Of a stretch of 64,000 nt of DNA, positions 51,905 to 63,764 are shown piece after piece (within the stretch, counting starts at the first letter, position 1; each line of letters starts with the position of its first letter). The DNA lies in the NCBI GenBank assembly GCA_032158295.1, contig CM063256.1, forward strand, positions 17,405,394 through 17,469,393, given 5' to 3'. The notes under the pieces are model-generated. The model was not told the DNA's origin. It made no database searches and was given only the letters and a program-made list of their open reading frames with translations. This stretch comes from Pycnopodia helianthoides. Lineage: Eukaryota; Echinodermata; Asteroidea; Forcipulatida; Asteriidae. Position numbers and translations under genes: made by a program.

Positions 51905-54716
51905 CATTTTGATCATTAAGCATGTTAAGCTGGTTGCGATCGTTAACATTAACACATCAGAACATTACACTTATGACAATTCCTGTTTAAAATCTGGGCT
52001 ACTAAAAACTTCCTGGGGGCAAGTAAAATGCACAGTTTACTGGCCCGGCGGGCTACTCTACAAAAAGCTTAAGCACAAGGCCTGACAGTACATGGTTGCT
52101 ACATGTACACCCTCCTGGTAAGAAAACCTGATCGAAACTGAATTGTTTGGGGAAAGAGAGACAAGATGCCATCTTTAAAAAAACAAAAAAAAACAAAAAC
52201 GGAATCATGCAAAGGGCTCCACTTGTCTGACGCCAGTGGTTTGTGTAAGCACTCATCATACTTGCTGAAACTAAGGGAATAGGAGAGAAGTTAATTACAG
52301 AGTTTAAATATTGATGCATGTTATTCTTTTGGGGGATATAAGCATTCAGATATTCAAGAGGCCTAGAAATGACGCGTTTGTTTGTATTGGTCAAATTACA
52401 AATGCAAATTTGATACTATTTCAGGCTGGCTCATACATTCCCAAGGATTTTTTGTGCATACAATTGAACAAGAGGCAAAAAAAAAAACTTAAGTTTTCTG
52501 TGGAATTTGTAAACCTCACGTTAATATTGGAAAACCACATTTCTGAGAAACCGAGTGGTGGAAAGTGGTGCCTTGGAAATGAATTTGCTTTTATTATGCT
52601 AAACTGTAAAAAATTAATCCAAGGATAAATCTTGGCTTTTAAGTTTGATTCAATTCATTTCAATAGACATACATGTACAGTACAATACAATCAAACTTTA
52701 TTGTCCCTGCATGGGAAATTCCTTTGCCTTTTACATAAAAACATACAATATTATTTTTTTCCCTGTTGCGTTTTGTACATGTAAGACAATCTTGTAAATA
52801 TTCAAATCCTCAATCTTTGAGTTGAAGACTGAGTCTGAGTGCTGAGTCACAGAGGCCTAGGCCCAGTATTACGAATTGCTTCAGTTTTCAAATATTTTGA
52901 AGGAAATAACCAAAACCTTACAAACGTATACGTGAACATGTATATTTGAACATTAAATGGAAGAAAAAACAACAACTTACATGAAATAATTATGTGGGCT
53001 TTACTTATCATCAATTTGTTATTAAAAAACAACAACAATCTGTTCAATTATAAACAGTGTATAAAAACAAAGTAGTGTTTTTATGTTTTTAATAATCCCC
53101 CTAATGAGGACTGACAGGAAGCTGGTTGAAATCTGAATGAAACCCTGACGCTCACAACTCTTTGAAAAGTAGCAGCCAATTTAAAAGGGAAATTCTACTA
53201 TTTTGCAGGAAATTAACATGTTTCAATAATCAACAGTTTGCTGTTGAGTCTCCAGTCACTCTGTTTAGTCTGAGTTTCAAGTCTGAGTCTCAAGTCATTG
53301 ACCGTCGTGACCATGGGCGTCAATCTGTCTTGAAATGTGGGGGGGGGGGGGACACACACACACCAGGAGTCATAGCACTTACGGCGTTAGGTCCAGGGGC
53401 GGAGCCCCCTGAAGCTGTTTGGTTTTAGCATGTCTAAATGGCCTATAAAAGCTCTCCTTGCTATAAATATTTACATAACATTGTTATAAAACTTAGACTT
53501 GGTTCAGAGACAGAAAGAACGAGAGACACTAATAAAAGTCCATTAGGGCCTATACATGATACGGTAATCTAATTTTAATTACACAAACGCCGATCAATCT
53601 CGCTTTCTCCCTATCACCACCCCCCCCCCCCCGATATCTGTTACTTACCGCAGCTGCCTTCGATGTTGGGGCCATCGCTGCTGTTCATACTTACGCGCAT
53701 TAACACTAACGCACACTGCGCACAACATTTACTCGCTGAGCAGGGCAGGGAAAAGTGGCAGGATTAAAGCAGTATCTAGAAATCACAGTATAACTTTCGT
53801 TGTGATTATTTTTATCTGTTACAAGTTTGGTTTATTTTAGAGGATAGAATTATATTTTGAATGATTTACACATAGTTACATGTATTTGCTTTTTGTATCT
53901 GAGATTGTATCTCCGGAACTAAACTCTGGAGTACATTTATAGTGCCCTGTATGAGATATCGAGTTAAAAAAAGACATTTGATATAGTGCCCCCCCTTCAA
54001 AAAGTGGGGGGAGGGGCCCAGGATTGACTCTCATGGTTGTGACTCGTGTGTAAATCTGAGTCATCAAAAAATGTGAGTTAAGTTTGAGTCTGAGTCAAGA
54101 TTCATACAGTAAGATGCATGTAAACACATTTCAAAGAAGTGTTTTTTGTTGTTGTTGATATCGGTACTGTTATACAAATGTACAATATTTAGATGTTAAC
54201 ATTTGGAGGGTATGAAAAAAAATGGAGGGTATGTAATGAACATCTAATGGAGGGTATGTTCTAATGGAGATTAGATGTGAACATCTATTTGTTTTCTTCT
54301 AATTAGAACATAAAGATCTAATGGAGTTATATGTTCATATAAATTTCATTTCATGAAAAAAAGAAGATTTTTTTTCATGTCAATATATTTTATAAGACAA
54401 GGTAGGTGTGCCCACACAAATACTTCAAAATTAAGATTGCCCTTTACCGTTATTGATGAATACTTACAACCGGCCTCACTCAGTCTGTGAATTCACAACC
54501 TTTTCCTTTGTTCAATTCAAAGCCAATGATTGGATTCTCATTCTTGCAACCTCCAGGGTCGACTATTTAATCAGATTGCATTTTTTTTCTCAAGTGAGGT
54601 TAGACAGATTTCTGTCCAAACAATTGAGGATGATCATCGCCAAGATGCATCCCTATAGGTTTTATAATCGAGAGCTCTGAGTGCTTGTTCATAAACATAT
54701 CTGACAATTTTTATCT
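51905..54716. other. Intron or 3' region, mostly unassigned
   Basis: Only a possible LINE 3' tail at about 52675-52760 on minus (CCCATGCAGGGACAATAAAG) and homopolymer runs at 53339 and 53622 stand out. Confidence 0.4.
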
Positions 54717-55108
54717 TTAAAGGAACACTACAGAATAGGTTTTTGCTAACAAAACAGTTACGGGCAGTGTAAGCACTTTATGTAATCCACCATATACATA
54801 AACCGACAAACCTGTAGAAGTTTGAGATCGATCGGCCATCTGGGTCATGAGAAAATAGTGAAAAACCGATTACACATTTGCATGAAATCATATAGATTCA
54901 ACAAATGAATAAACTGCTCACTGAGCGATAAACTCCAATCGGAAAATTTGTTTATTCATTTCTCATCAAATATGGCATTTCAGACAGAAATATTTCAAGG
55001 GATGTTTTCTACTATCATCATCATTAGACCGTGTAAGTTTTATGTAAATCTGTGATCAAAAGTATATTTTACAATTTTTTTTCTTACCAATTCTGTAATG
55101 TTCCTTTA
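54717..55108 (-). mobile_element. TTAA MITE family A, copy A9
   Basis: Full-length minus copy, centre CTCACTGAGCG. Confidence 0.9.
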
Positions 55109-55784
55109 GGTACACAGCAGTACCAGGGCTTTATTTCATAGATTCTTATTACAGAGATACCATTTGTGGAGAGACTAGAGTAGCTAATTCTTTGACAACT
55201 CTCCCGCAATAATTTCATAAATGAATGTCTGGAAACATCCCCCCTTTGAAGTTCTGAAGTCTTTCTTCATTAATCAGCGTCTGGGAACAGTCTTTTCTTT
55301 GTGGTCTTGGAGCATTTGGGAAAGCAACAAGAAAATTTACCCGTAAAAGCCAAGCCAATGGGCTCAGATTAACTGAAAGAGACAGTCGACTCATCTTGAT
55401 CTATAATTTCATAATAACTCAAATGGATGGGACGATAGTAAGTCTGAACTTAGTCTAAGATGTATTTAAAAAGCTCACATAATTCAAAGTGGGTGCTATA
55501 CAAGCATCAATCAGCATTTAGAAATATTTCTACTTAAAGAGAGTGGCGGTGTCTCTGAGGAGATGGGGATCGGATTGTCTTACAAATAAAACAAAAACAA
55601 AACACAGTTGAATAAAAATGCATATACAAAAAAGAGCTCACAAATCACTACATTGCTTGTTTGGATTGCAGCCAGTCAAAATATGCTTGACACGAATTCC
55701 CTATCAAAACGGAAATGTTTTCTCTGATCCTTTTTTTGTTGGTCCTGCTGAGCATGTTATCTGACTTGGATGACATTTCCACAG

Positions 55785-55863
55785 GTTGGACGAATGGGAA
55801 GAAAACCAGAGGCAGGGAATGAATCTTATTCTTCAGGAAAACACTAATAATCAGATGATTTGA
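55785..55863 (+). CDS. arfgap1: Candidate terminal exon of arfgap1 (alternative a)
   Basis: Acceptor ATTTCCACAG. Joined to exon 10 it completes CGG and reads LDEWEENQRQGMNLILQENT then NNQMI-stop. Phase fits and the total length (about 402) is near the human protein. Against it: no recognised conservation, and another frame is also open here. Confidence 0.3.
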
Positions 55864-55932
55864 TACAGGAAACAGCTTGAGACTGCATTGTTAGAACCGG
55901 TAGAATCTTCGTATCCATATCACATGCGCATG

Positions 55933-56291
55933 TTGAAGGCAAAGTATACATTTGGTTTTTTGGAACCCTTCGATTCTTTTAATCCTATATAAATGTAGAT
56001 ATATACAATAAAACTAACCTGTGAAAATTTCATTTCAAAAGGTGGTCGCGTTTTTGAGATATCGCCAAAAATCCGGAGTGGTTATGTCCACGCATGAAGA
56101 TTAATCCCTATACACAACCTGAGAAACGTTTCCCAGATTAAAATTTCGGGGGATAAAAACGGACATCTTTTTTCATATCCGCATTTTTTTGAAGTGAAAT
56201 ATTTCTCAAAATGCTCTACACTATCGAAACCAAGTAAGTTTTTATTGCCATACATTTTTAGAGTGATTACCAATCGTATATCTTCACTTAA
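55933..56291 (+). mobile_element. TTAA MITE family D, copy D5
   Basis: TTGAAGGCAAAGTATACA to ATCGTATATCTTCACTTAA. Central hairpin half-deleted. Confidence 0.85.
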
Positions 56292-56393
56292 AAAAACAAG
56301 ACACTTTTAATGCAGACTCTTTGTCTTTGGCAGCAGAAATATGACCTAAATAATAACAAGGGCTCACTATAGTATACACAGGCCAAGTGTCTT

Positions 56394-56397
<4 letters not shown>

Positions 56398-56430
<33 letters not shown>

Positions 56431-56700
56431 GTTTATTCGATTTCTTGTGCGCCCTCTCCATCCGAGGATGTTCGAAGGCGCAAATTACAATAAAAAAACC
56501 ATAAAAAATACAGCAAATTGCAAACAAAGAATTACATCAAAAAACAAACTAGGAGCTAAAAAGTGAATACCTTTAAAACAAGCAATACATTATTAAAATG
56601 AATACAAAAGTTAATTAGCACCAATGCAGTTCCTTCAGGATGGGCGTAAAAAACAAACCGAAATCACCAAACAGATGCAAAGCAAAATTACACGAGGATC
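56398..56700 (-). mobile_element. Retroelement 3' tail with (ATT)n
   Basis: (AAT)n followed by AGTTTATTCGATTTCTTGTG and GCGCCCTCTCCATCCGAGG. Looks like the 3' end of a minus-strand LINE or SINE. No coding part. Confidence 0.45.
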
Positions 56701-57573
56701 ATAACAAGCATACACCCTCACCCCGTGTAACTTATAAGGGGGAACATGATAGACGTTCGATATGTGTTTAATAGAGCTATTTACAGGGCCCACATTTCAA
56801 GAGAATCTTTACTGGGCCACGGGGGGGGGGGGGGGGGGGTCTTGCAGTGCCAAAAATTAATCAAACTCCTAGTTTGTTTTTCCTCCAAAATGTGGGTGGA
56901 TGGGTCAAAGAAAATAACTAAAAATCAAAACTGGATAACAAAAAATAATAAAATAACAAATTTAAGTGGAATTTTTTTGTAGGTGGATAAAACAAAATTG
57001 GCAACATTCAATCAAAAACCATTGATAATTCTGAATTCCCCCTTTAAATACATGAAGTACTTTTGTTAACCACATAAGAATAAAAGCACAATGAAGGACA
57101 GTTCCCAACCCATCCCTGTCTTTATGAACCGGATTTATAATCTTGTTATTCCATTTTCCAGCTGTCATCCCTTAGTCTTTTGCTGTCTCTGAATGCCTTG
57201 TATGGACCATCGACCCATTTTAGGGCAGTTGGGGGGGGGGGTGTCCAATTGTAGACTCCTGAGCAAGGAACTTGAGTCGCATCACCCGCTGGGCTCTGAC
57301 AGCCACTTCTAATGTACATGTATCTCATCAGAGTTGTTGTAAGGATCTCTTAAAGACACACTGCCAGATCTTCTGCCAATTTGATGGTAAACAAATTTAA
57401 GATCTACAAGCAGCAGGTGCTTCCTTGTGTATGTTTGCTTAAAACAATAGTGGATTGGTCGGAACTAATTGGGAAAAGAGAGTCATTTAAATACCTTGCC
57501 AGTGTAACAAAAGAAATTGAATGGAAATACATTTTTTCCCCCGCAAAAGTTGTCACAACTTTTAAAAATACAG

Positions 57574-58333
57574 CAGGGCCCAATTTCAAAGAGCTGCTTA
57601 AGCACAACAATTTGCTGAGCGCAAAACATTTTTGCTAGTTTGAAAACGGTTACCAACCAAAGCACCATGTCATGTGGATATTTTGTCACTGGTTCCTTGC
57701 TTATTTTTGTTCAGCTGAAAATCTATAAGTAGTATTTTTCGCTTAAGAAGGCCTTCATATGGCCTTAAGAAGGCCTCGATTTTATAAAGCTGTTTAGAAG
57801 TAAATACTGCTCAGCAAATTTCTTTGCTAAGTAAAAGATGAACTTGTATTTTTTGTTTTTAACTGGTAACAAGTTTCTGCTAAGCAACATTTTTCTGTGC
57901 TAAGCAAGTTTCTTGCTTACAAGCTTGATTAAACTTGTTGAGTCCTTAGAAACATTACGTTGCTTACTTTACAAAAAAACACACCCTATTTTATGTTATG
58001 AGGCCTAAAATTATACAGAAATGGAAAAAAGACAATTTTCGCAGGGGAAAAAGACGTATGTAGCTGTAAATCAGAACAATTACCCTTGAGACATGTAAAA
58101 CATTTAGAATGCATCTTTTAAAGCGAGGGCTCGTTTACATAAAGCTGTTCTAAAATCAAAAGATTTCACATGTAGGCCCCTACTTGGCAATTTTTGGCTG
58201 CTCAGCAAAAAAAATGTTGGTAACCAGTCACAACTAGTATTATAACACATGGTTTTTGTTACCTTGTAACCTGTTTCTACTAAGTCTGATTTCTCTGTGC
58301 TAAGTAAATTGTTGTTTATGAAATTTGGCCCAG
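57574..58333. mobile_element. hAT-like MITE, longer copy (I2)
   Basis: CAGGGCCCAATTTCAAAGAG left, and TTTATGAAATTTGGCCC right. The interior has many TTGCTAAGCA-type repeats. Confidence 0.65.
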
Positions 58334-58890
58334 ACGTTGTTTTTTACCAGGATTTATGTACAGTCTCTTTAATATTGTGATGTGGATCGGCTTCGCTGTT
58401 TCTTTTCCCACTTTTTTTTATGTGCACGCTGATTTATATGGCTTTTACCTGAGGCTTGAATGTTTCTTCCCTGATATGTCAAACCCTAGCTCTTAAAAAC
58501 CTTTGGAGTCTTAAAGAATGTCAGCGTCTTATTCCCTTGGATTGTTGTCGCTGTCTGTGGTGGCTATGCTCGTACTCTCAGCCGCCAGCAAATTTTGTCC
58601 TTCAATACAAATCAGTTTGCCTTAAATTTATAAACTGTTTTGTGCTGCTGGCTTGCTTTAAAAAAAACAAAATCTTTTTTAAAGATATCCTTAACTCCCA
58701 GACTCTGGGGAAGGCTTAAGAGAAAATGAACCTTGTCTCTTATAAAATTGAAAATACAACAATTTTTGGCAAGTTTGTCCCTGCTAAAAAGTTGATTACA
58801 TTTCTATTGTCATCTTGCTGAATCATTATGCTGGGAATTTGTGACCTGGAACATGTGGTACTAACTTTTTAGATTCCAAAGATTCATAGT

Positions 58891-59090
58891 AGGGATTTGA
58901 TTGGTTGTGGGGATAGTGGGATTTGATTGGCTGTGGGGATAGTGGGATAATGGATTTGATTGGCTGTGGGGGTAGTGGGATAAGGGATTTGATTGGCTGT
59001 GGGGATAGTGGGATAAGGGATTTGATTGGCTGTGAGGATAGTGGGATAAGGTATTTGACTGGCTGTGGGGATAGTGGGATTAGGGATTTC
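58891..59090. repeat. 33-bp minisatellite x6
   Basis: Unit GGGATTTGATTGGCTGTGGGGATAGTGGGATAA. Divisible by three, so both strands appear open. Confidence 0.9.
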
Positions 59091-59957
59091 TGTTTTCAAT
59101 GCTACCCATGTACTTTAAACAATGATGTTCTTTCCCTTAAAATATTAAAGTGAAACATACCACAGTAATTTGTTTACTCCAGCAGGCATGGAATTGCTTA
59201 GTATTTCCTGATATCAGAATTTGATCATTTAAATATCAGAATTAACCCTACACATTTTCTTGAAAAAAGCAACGTGATAACCAAATGGAAAAAGAACAGT
59301 CCCCATTGTGTCCAATCCTGTAGTTTAGATTTTCTGGTGATGCACTAAGTCAGTAAACCTCCTGATTTTGAAAACCTGAGAGACTTTTTAGGGTCTAGAA
59401 TAAGAGGGACCAAGACCACACGCATGCAACTTTTCCTCGGTTCAGCTGATTTCCTCTTTTTTTTATTCTCAGTTTTACCATTCAAAATTGAAAAAATACT
59501 GTACAAAATCATTGAAATTTTGTAATTTCCTCTTTTTTGTGAAGTTACAGTTGCATGCCTGAGACCCAAAATACATTTTTTTCCCAGGAATTTTTACACT
59601 CCTCTGTCCTCCATTCTCATCTCAGTGCGAGGTAGCAGAATATTACATGTGTAGCATCTCGATCAACTGCACGTATCGACAAAAAAAAAACTAAAACGTC
59701 AAACTCTTTTCCTGTCAATGTAACCTCAAAAACAAATTAACTAGATATCCAATTAAATAATTAATTACCCTCACTAATTATCTCCTGTAATTATCCTTTT
59801 CTATGGAATGTTTACCAGTAATTATTGGCACTGATGGATCCAGCAATTGCCTGTTATTATGTTGTCCCGAGCTGTCATTAAACAAGCATTGTCTGGATCG
59901 CTGCAGTGTGCCGGGGCTGTTTCCAATAACAAGACTTTTCACTGATGCATCTTGGCC
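59091..59957. other. Nothing recognised
   Basis: AT-rich sequence without recognisable gene or repeat family. Confidence 0.35.
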
Positions 59958-60995
59958 TTAAAGGCCCTGTACACTATTGGTCAGATCAAAAAACACAAAT
60001 GTTCACACATTCACACATAACTTACATGATTTAAAGTAAGTAATGGTAGAAAGGGTTCCCTAAAATATTTCTTCCTAAAATGCTATCGTTTCTGAGAAAT
60101 GAGTAAAACAATATACGGGTGATAAAAACTTGATGTTTGAAAAAACAGAACACACATAAGGTCTCTTTTCACCATTTTCTCGTGACCTCGATGACCGATA
60201 GATCGATTGCGCTTCCAATGGTTACATGTCATCACGTGACCCATAGTGGGTACTACGTCATCTCCGCGGATGGCAGACGTGCAATAAATTATGTTGTGGC
60301 AGAGCGAGTACGCCGACAGTCAGCTTTATTTGTGTGAATAATAACACAACTATCTAAGCCCTTTTATTAAAGTTGTATGTTGTGACGTTGATTTAAAGCA
60401 CATTGACTTTTTCATACATTACGAGTATTCTACAACAAATTAACGGGGTTAGGGTTCTGGTAGTTTGCTTGTTGTGTTAATCACTGTAGGCCCTAATGAA
60501 AGTTAAAAATTAATATTTAGCCTTGCGGAATTTCAAATAGCCCCCCAAAAATCACAGTTTTGGAAAGCCTTTTCTTCCTTTTTCGATGATTTCAGCTTCA
60601 AAATTGCGACACTCTTGTGTTCAAAAGTGTGTGATCCCGGATGAGCATCATATCGTGAGCATTTAAATTAGACGTGCTTTGCGGATATTTAGATTTTCCA
60701 AAACTTGTTGGAACTGTCGGAGTGTCCTTACTGGTTTATTCAGCCACTCCGGTGAGGTCTGGTTTAAAAAAAACACTGGAATATTCACATATTTCGAGAA
60801 AGAAAACCTTCGATCGAATAAATAAATGGAACAATCACAATTTACATTACAACAACGGCACTTTCCTATGGTGGACGCATTGTTTGTTGATGTTCTATAC
60901 CCACTATAGGTCACGTGACTTGGAGAGCGAAATCGGTCTATTGAGCTCAATTTTTCACAGGTTTGTTTGTTAATGCTATTTATGTGTGCATCATT
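59958..60995 (-). mobile_element. TTAA MITE family B, copy B7, interrupted
   Basis: Left part 59958-60196; the core resumes at about 60937 (TTGAGCTCAATTTTTCACAG). The distal end is decayed. Confidence 0.8.
60197..60937. mobile_element. ~740-bp TIR element nested in B7
   Basis: Left GCGCTTCCAATGGTTACATG..CACGTGACCCATAGTGGGTA, and right CCCACTATAGGTCACGTGAC..GAGAGCGAAATCGGTC, are ~55-base inverted ends. No transposase. Confidence 0.75.
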
Positions 60996-61063
60996 CATAC
61001 TTGCTTGTTGCCTTGGACAACCAGTTCATACATGATTTGCCACGAATGCAAACTAAGCAACCC

Positions 61064-61408
61064 TTAAAGGTATTGTACACTTTTGGTAACAGCTCAAAAT
61101 CAGTGTCCACATTTTGTGAGATTAAACATACAATTCATGCATGAACAAACAAACCTGTGAAAGTTTGAGCTCAATTGGTCATCGAGGTCACGAGAAAATA
61201 GTGAAAAGAGATCTTATGTGTTTTCTGTTTTTTCAAATTATCCTGCGCGATAATTACTATTGTTTTACTCGTTTCTCAGAAACGATAGCATTTTAGGGAG
61301 AAATATTTTAAGGAACCCTTTCTACCATTACTTACTTTAAATCATGTAAGTTATGTGTGAATCTGTGACATTGTGTTTCGTCTTACCAATAGTGTACAGG
61401 GCCTTTAG
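61064..61408 (+). mobile_element. TTAA MITE family B, copy B8
   Basis: Full-length, with a decayed AATTATC..GCGCGATAATT palindrome. Confidence 0.88.
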
Positions 61409-61741
61409 AAGACAAATCACACAAAAACTGAAAAAAAAACCAATTACCAACAAATTCCACTGTGTGCATTTTAGTGTGTAGATTGGTTTATGTAAAGTCT
61501 GTCCAACCCGGACTGATGAAGACACACAATTGAAAATCCTTCACAATGGCAGCAACATAAGCCAGTAAAAGTGGCCGGCATTTACATGTATACTGCAGCA
61601 CACTCACGTCTTGTCTGCATCAGGGCCTAATTCTGAAAACTATTAAGCTTTTGTTTCAACACATTATCCACTTGAACCCTCGAGGGCAGGAAGTTGAACT
61701 TGTTATTGTCAGCTCATAGTGCGTATGTGCTTATTTTAGAG

Positions 61742-61793
61742 TGACGTTGTTGATAAATGGAGTTCTACTGTGTCTAAAGAACCTGTCATATGA
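61742..61793 (+). CDS. arfgap1: Candidate terminal exon of arfgap1 (alternative b)
   Basis: After TTATTTTAGAG the phase-matching read is DVVDKWSSTVSKEPVI-stop, giving about 393 residues in total. It is followed by ~440 bases of repeat-poor sequence that would suit a 3' UTR. The polar, Trp-containing tail resembles ArfGAP1 C-termini in character only. Either candidate may be wrong, and the true end could lie beyond the window. Confidence 0.35.
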
Positions 61794-62234
61794 GACATTC
61801 ATAACTGAGCTACAATTTTTTCTGTGAATCCTTTCGTGCACTGCCACAATCATGGGTACACATTTTGTTCGTGTCCATGTTATGAACAACAGTTTGAAAA
61901 CCAGTGATGTAACAGTTATGTCAATGTTGTTTGTGAATTAACTAACCAGCGCTGTGTAACTGAAGAGTCGAAAGTACTTGAGTTTGTCGAATACAAGATC
62001 TGCAAAGAGTTACTCAATATGTATGTGTTGTTCATTTGGTGTCTTTGTAACAAAAATTGTACCTGTGATTGTGGCTGTGCACTTTCATATTCAGTGGTAA
62101 AATTACTAAGTGCATGTGTGAATGGCTACAACAAGTCTTGATATTTATGCATTTTATTTTGTTTCAAAGAAACCATGATGGCCTTATGGTAATAGGGTTC
62201 TCCCTCAAATGTGGTCTGCTGGTCTAATGCTAGT
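61794..62234 (+). other. Repeat-poor stretch, possible arfgap1 3' UTR
   Basis: No repeat family is seen here. It would be the 3' UTR if the 61742 exon is real. Confidence 0.3.
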
Positions 62235-62621
62235 TTAAAGGAACTGGACACTATTGGTAATTACTCAAAATAATTTTAGCATAAAAACTTACTTGGTAAC
62301 GAGCAATGGAGAGCTGTTGATAGTATAAAACATTGTGAGAAACGGCTCCCTCTGAAGTAACGCAGTTTTTGAGAAAGAAGTAATTTCTCAGTAAAATATT
62401 TGAATTGATTTTGAGACCTCACGCTTGAGGTCTCGAAATCAAGCATCTGAAAGCACACAACTTTGTGTGACAAGGGTGTTTTTTCTTCCATTATTATCTC
62501 GCAACTTCGACGACCAATTGAGTTCAAATTTTCACAGGTTTGTTATTTTGTGCATATGTTGAGATACACCAAGTGAGAAGACTGGTCTTTGACAATTACC
62601 AAAGGTGTCCAGTGTCTTTAA
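62235..62621 (-). mobile_element. TTAA MITE family C, copy C5
   Basis: TTAAAGGAACTGGACACT to AAGGTGTCCAGTGTCTTTAA. Palindrome GAGACCTCACGCTTGAGGTCTC, one mismatch. Confidence 0.88.
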
Positions 62622-62842
62622 ATCCCTGAGGACTACATGAAGATAAGATTGCCCTGAAAATATTTTATAGGAGAAAGTCTGAGCTATGAAAGTTTATCTT
62701 GTTGAAAAGTTTTTTTCCCATGGATTAAAGGTCGATGAACCACAGAGTATTCTCCTTAGAGGTGTATTTTGATTGCTACACCCAAAGTTGTTTTCTTTGT
62801 GGTATTAATTGTGGGGCGTCAAGGTGGTATTTATTGTGGACT

Positions 62843-63545
62843 GTCGTGGCCGAGCGATCTAGGGAACCAGACTCAAGCTGTGTTGTTTGTGGTAGTAATT
62901 GTGGGGCGTCAGAGTGGTTTTAATTGTGGAGTGTCAAGTGTGTATTTATTGTTGACTGTCGTGGCCGAGCGATCTAGGGAACCAGACTCAAGCTGTGTTG
63001 TTTTGTGTAGTAATTGTGGGGTTCAGGGTGGTATTAATTGTGGGCATCAAGGTGGTATTTATTGTGGACTGTCGTGGCCGAGCGATCTAGGGAACCAGAC
63101 TCAAGCTGTGTTGTTTGTGGTAGTAATTGTGGGGCGTCAGAGTGGTTTTAATTGTGGAGTGTCAAGGTGGTATTTATTGTTGACTGTCGTGGCCGAGCGA
63201 TCCAGGGAACCAGACTCAAGCTGCGTTGTTTGTGGTAGTAATTGTGGGGCGTCAGGGTGGTTTTAAATTGTGGAGTGTCAAGGTGGTATTTATTGTTGAC
63301 TGTCGTGGCCGAGCGATCTAGGGAACCAGACTCAAACTGTTTTGTTTGTGGTAGTAATTGTGGGGCGTCAGGGTGGTTTTAATTGTGGAGTGTCAAGGTG
63401 GTATTTATTGTTGACTGTCGTGGCCGAGCGATTAGGGAACCAGACTCAAACTGTTTTGTTTGTGGTAGTAATTGGGGGCGTCAGGGTGGTTTTAATTGTG
63501 GAGTGTCAAGGTGGTATTTATTGTTGACTGTCGTGGCCGAGCGAT
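62843..63545 (+). repeat. ~115-bp tandem array of a SINE tRNA-like 5' half
   Basis: GTCGTGGCCGAGCGAT occurs at 62843, 62958, 63071, 63186, 63302, 63417 and 63530. Each unit holds an A box but not a B box. The seventh runs into a longer SINE. Confidence 0.9.
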
Positions 63546-63760
63546 CTAGGGAACCAGACTCAACTTCTGGTGTTTTGTTTTTAGAGTGTGGGTTCAATTC
63601 CCCCTTATCTCATAGCACTTGTGTCCTTGAGCAAGTCACCTCATCATATTTGCTTCAGATGGGACATTGAGCCATAGGTCCTGTGTGTTGAGTAATGCAC
63701 ATAAAAGAACCCAGTACACTTATCATTTTAAGAGAAGGGGCTTGGTTTGCCCCCCCCACC
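63530..63760 (+). mobile_element. tRNA-Leu-like SINE at the end of the array
   Basis: Head with A box TGGCCGAGCGATC and B-box-like GGTTCAATTCC, then the same body as 12727-13155 (GTCCTTGAGCAAGTCAC, AGGTCCTGTGTGTTG, AAAAGAACCCAGTACACTT). Confidence 0.82.
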
Positions 63761-63764
63761 TCTT

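Noticed and set aside
55278..55437. Open stretch after TTAATCAG ending at ATA|GTAAGT, phase-compatible with exon 10
   Set aside because: The predicted peptide (VWEQSFLCGLGAFGKATRKF) is unlike ArfGAP1 in composition, and it would leave phase 0, which does not join the best downstream candidate. It cannot be excluded entirely.
62769..63266. 165-aa ORF with repeated WPSDLGNQTQAVLFVVVIVG
   Set aside because: Translation of the 115-bp SINE-derived array. Frame changes with unit length, so it is not a gene.
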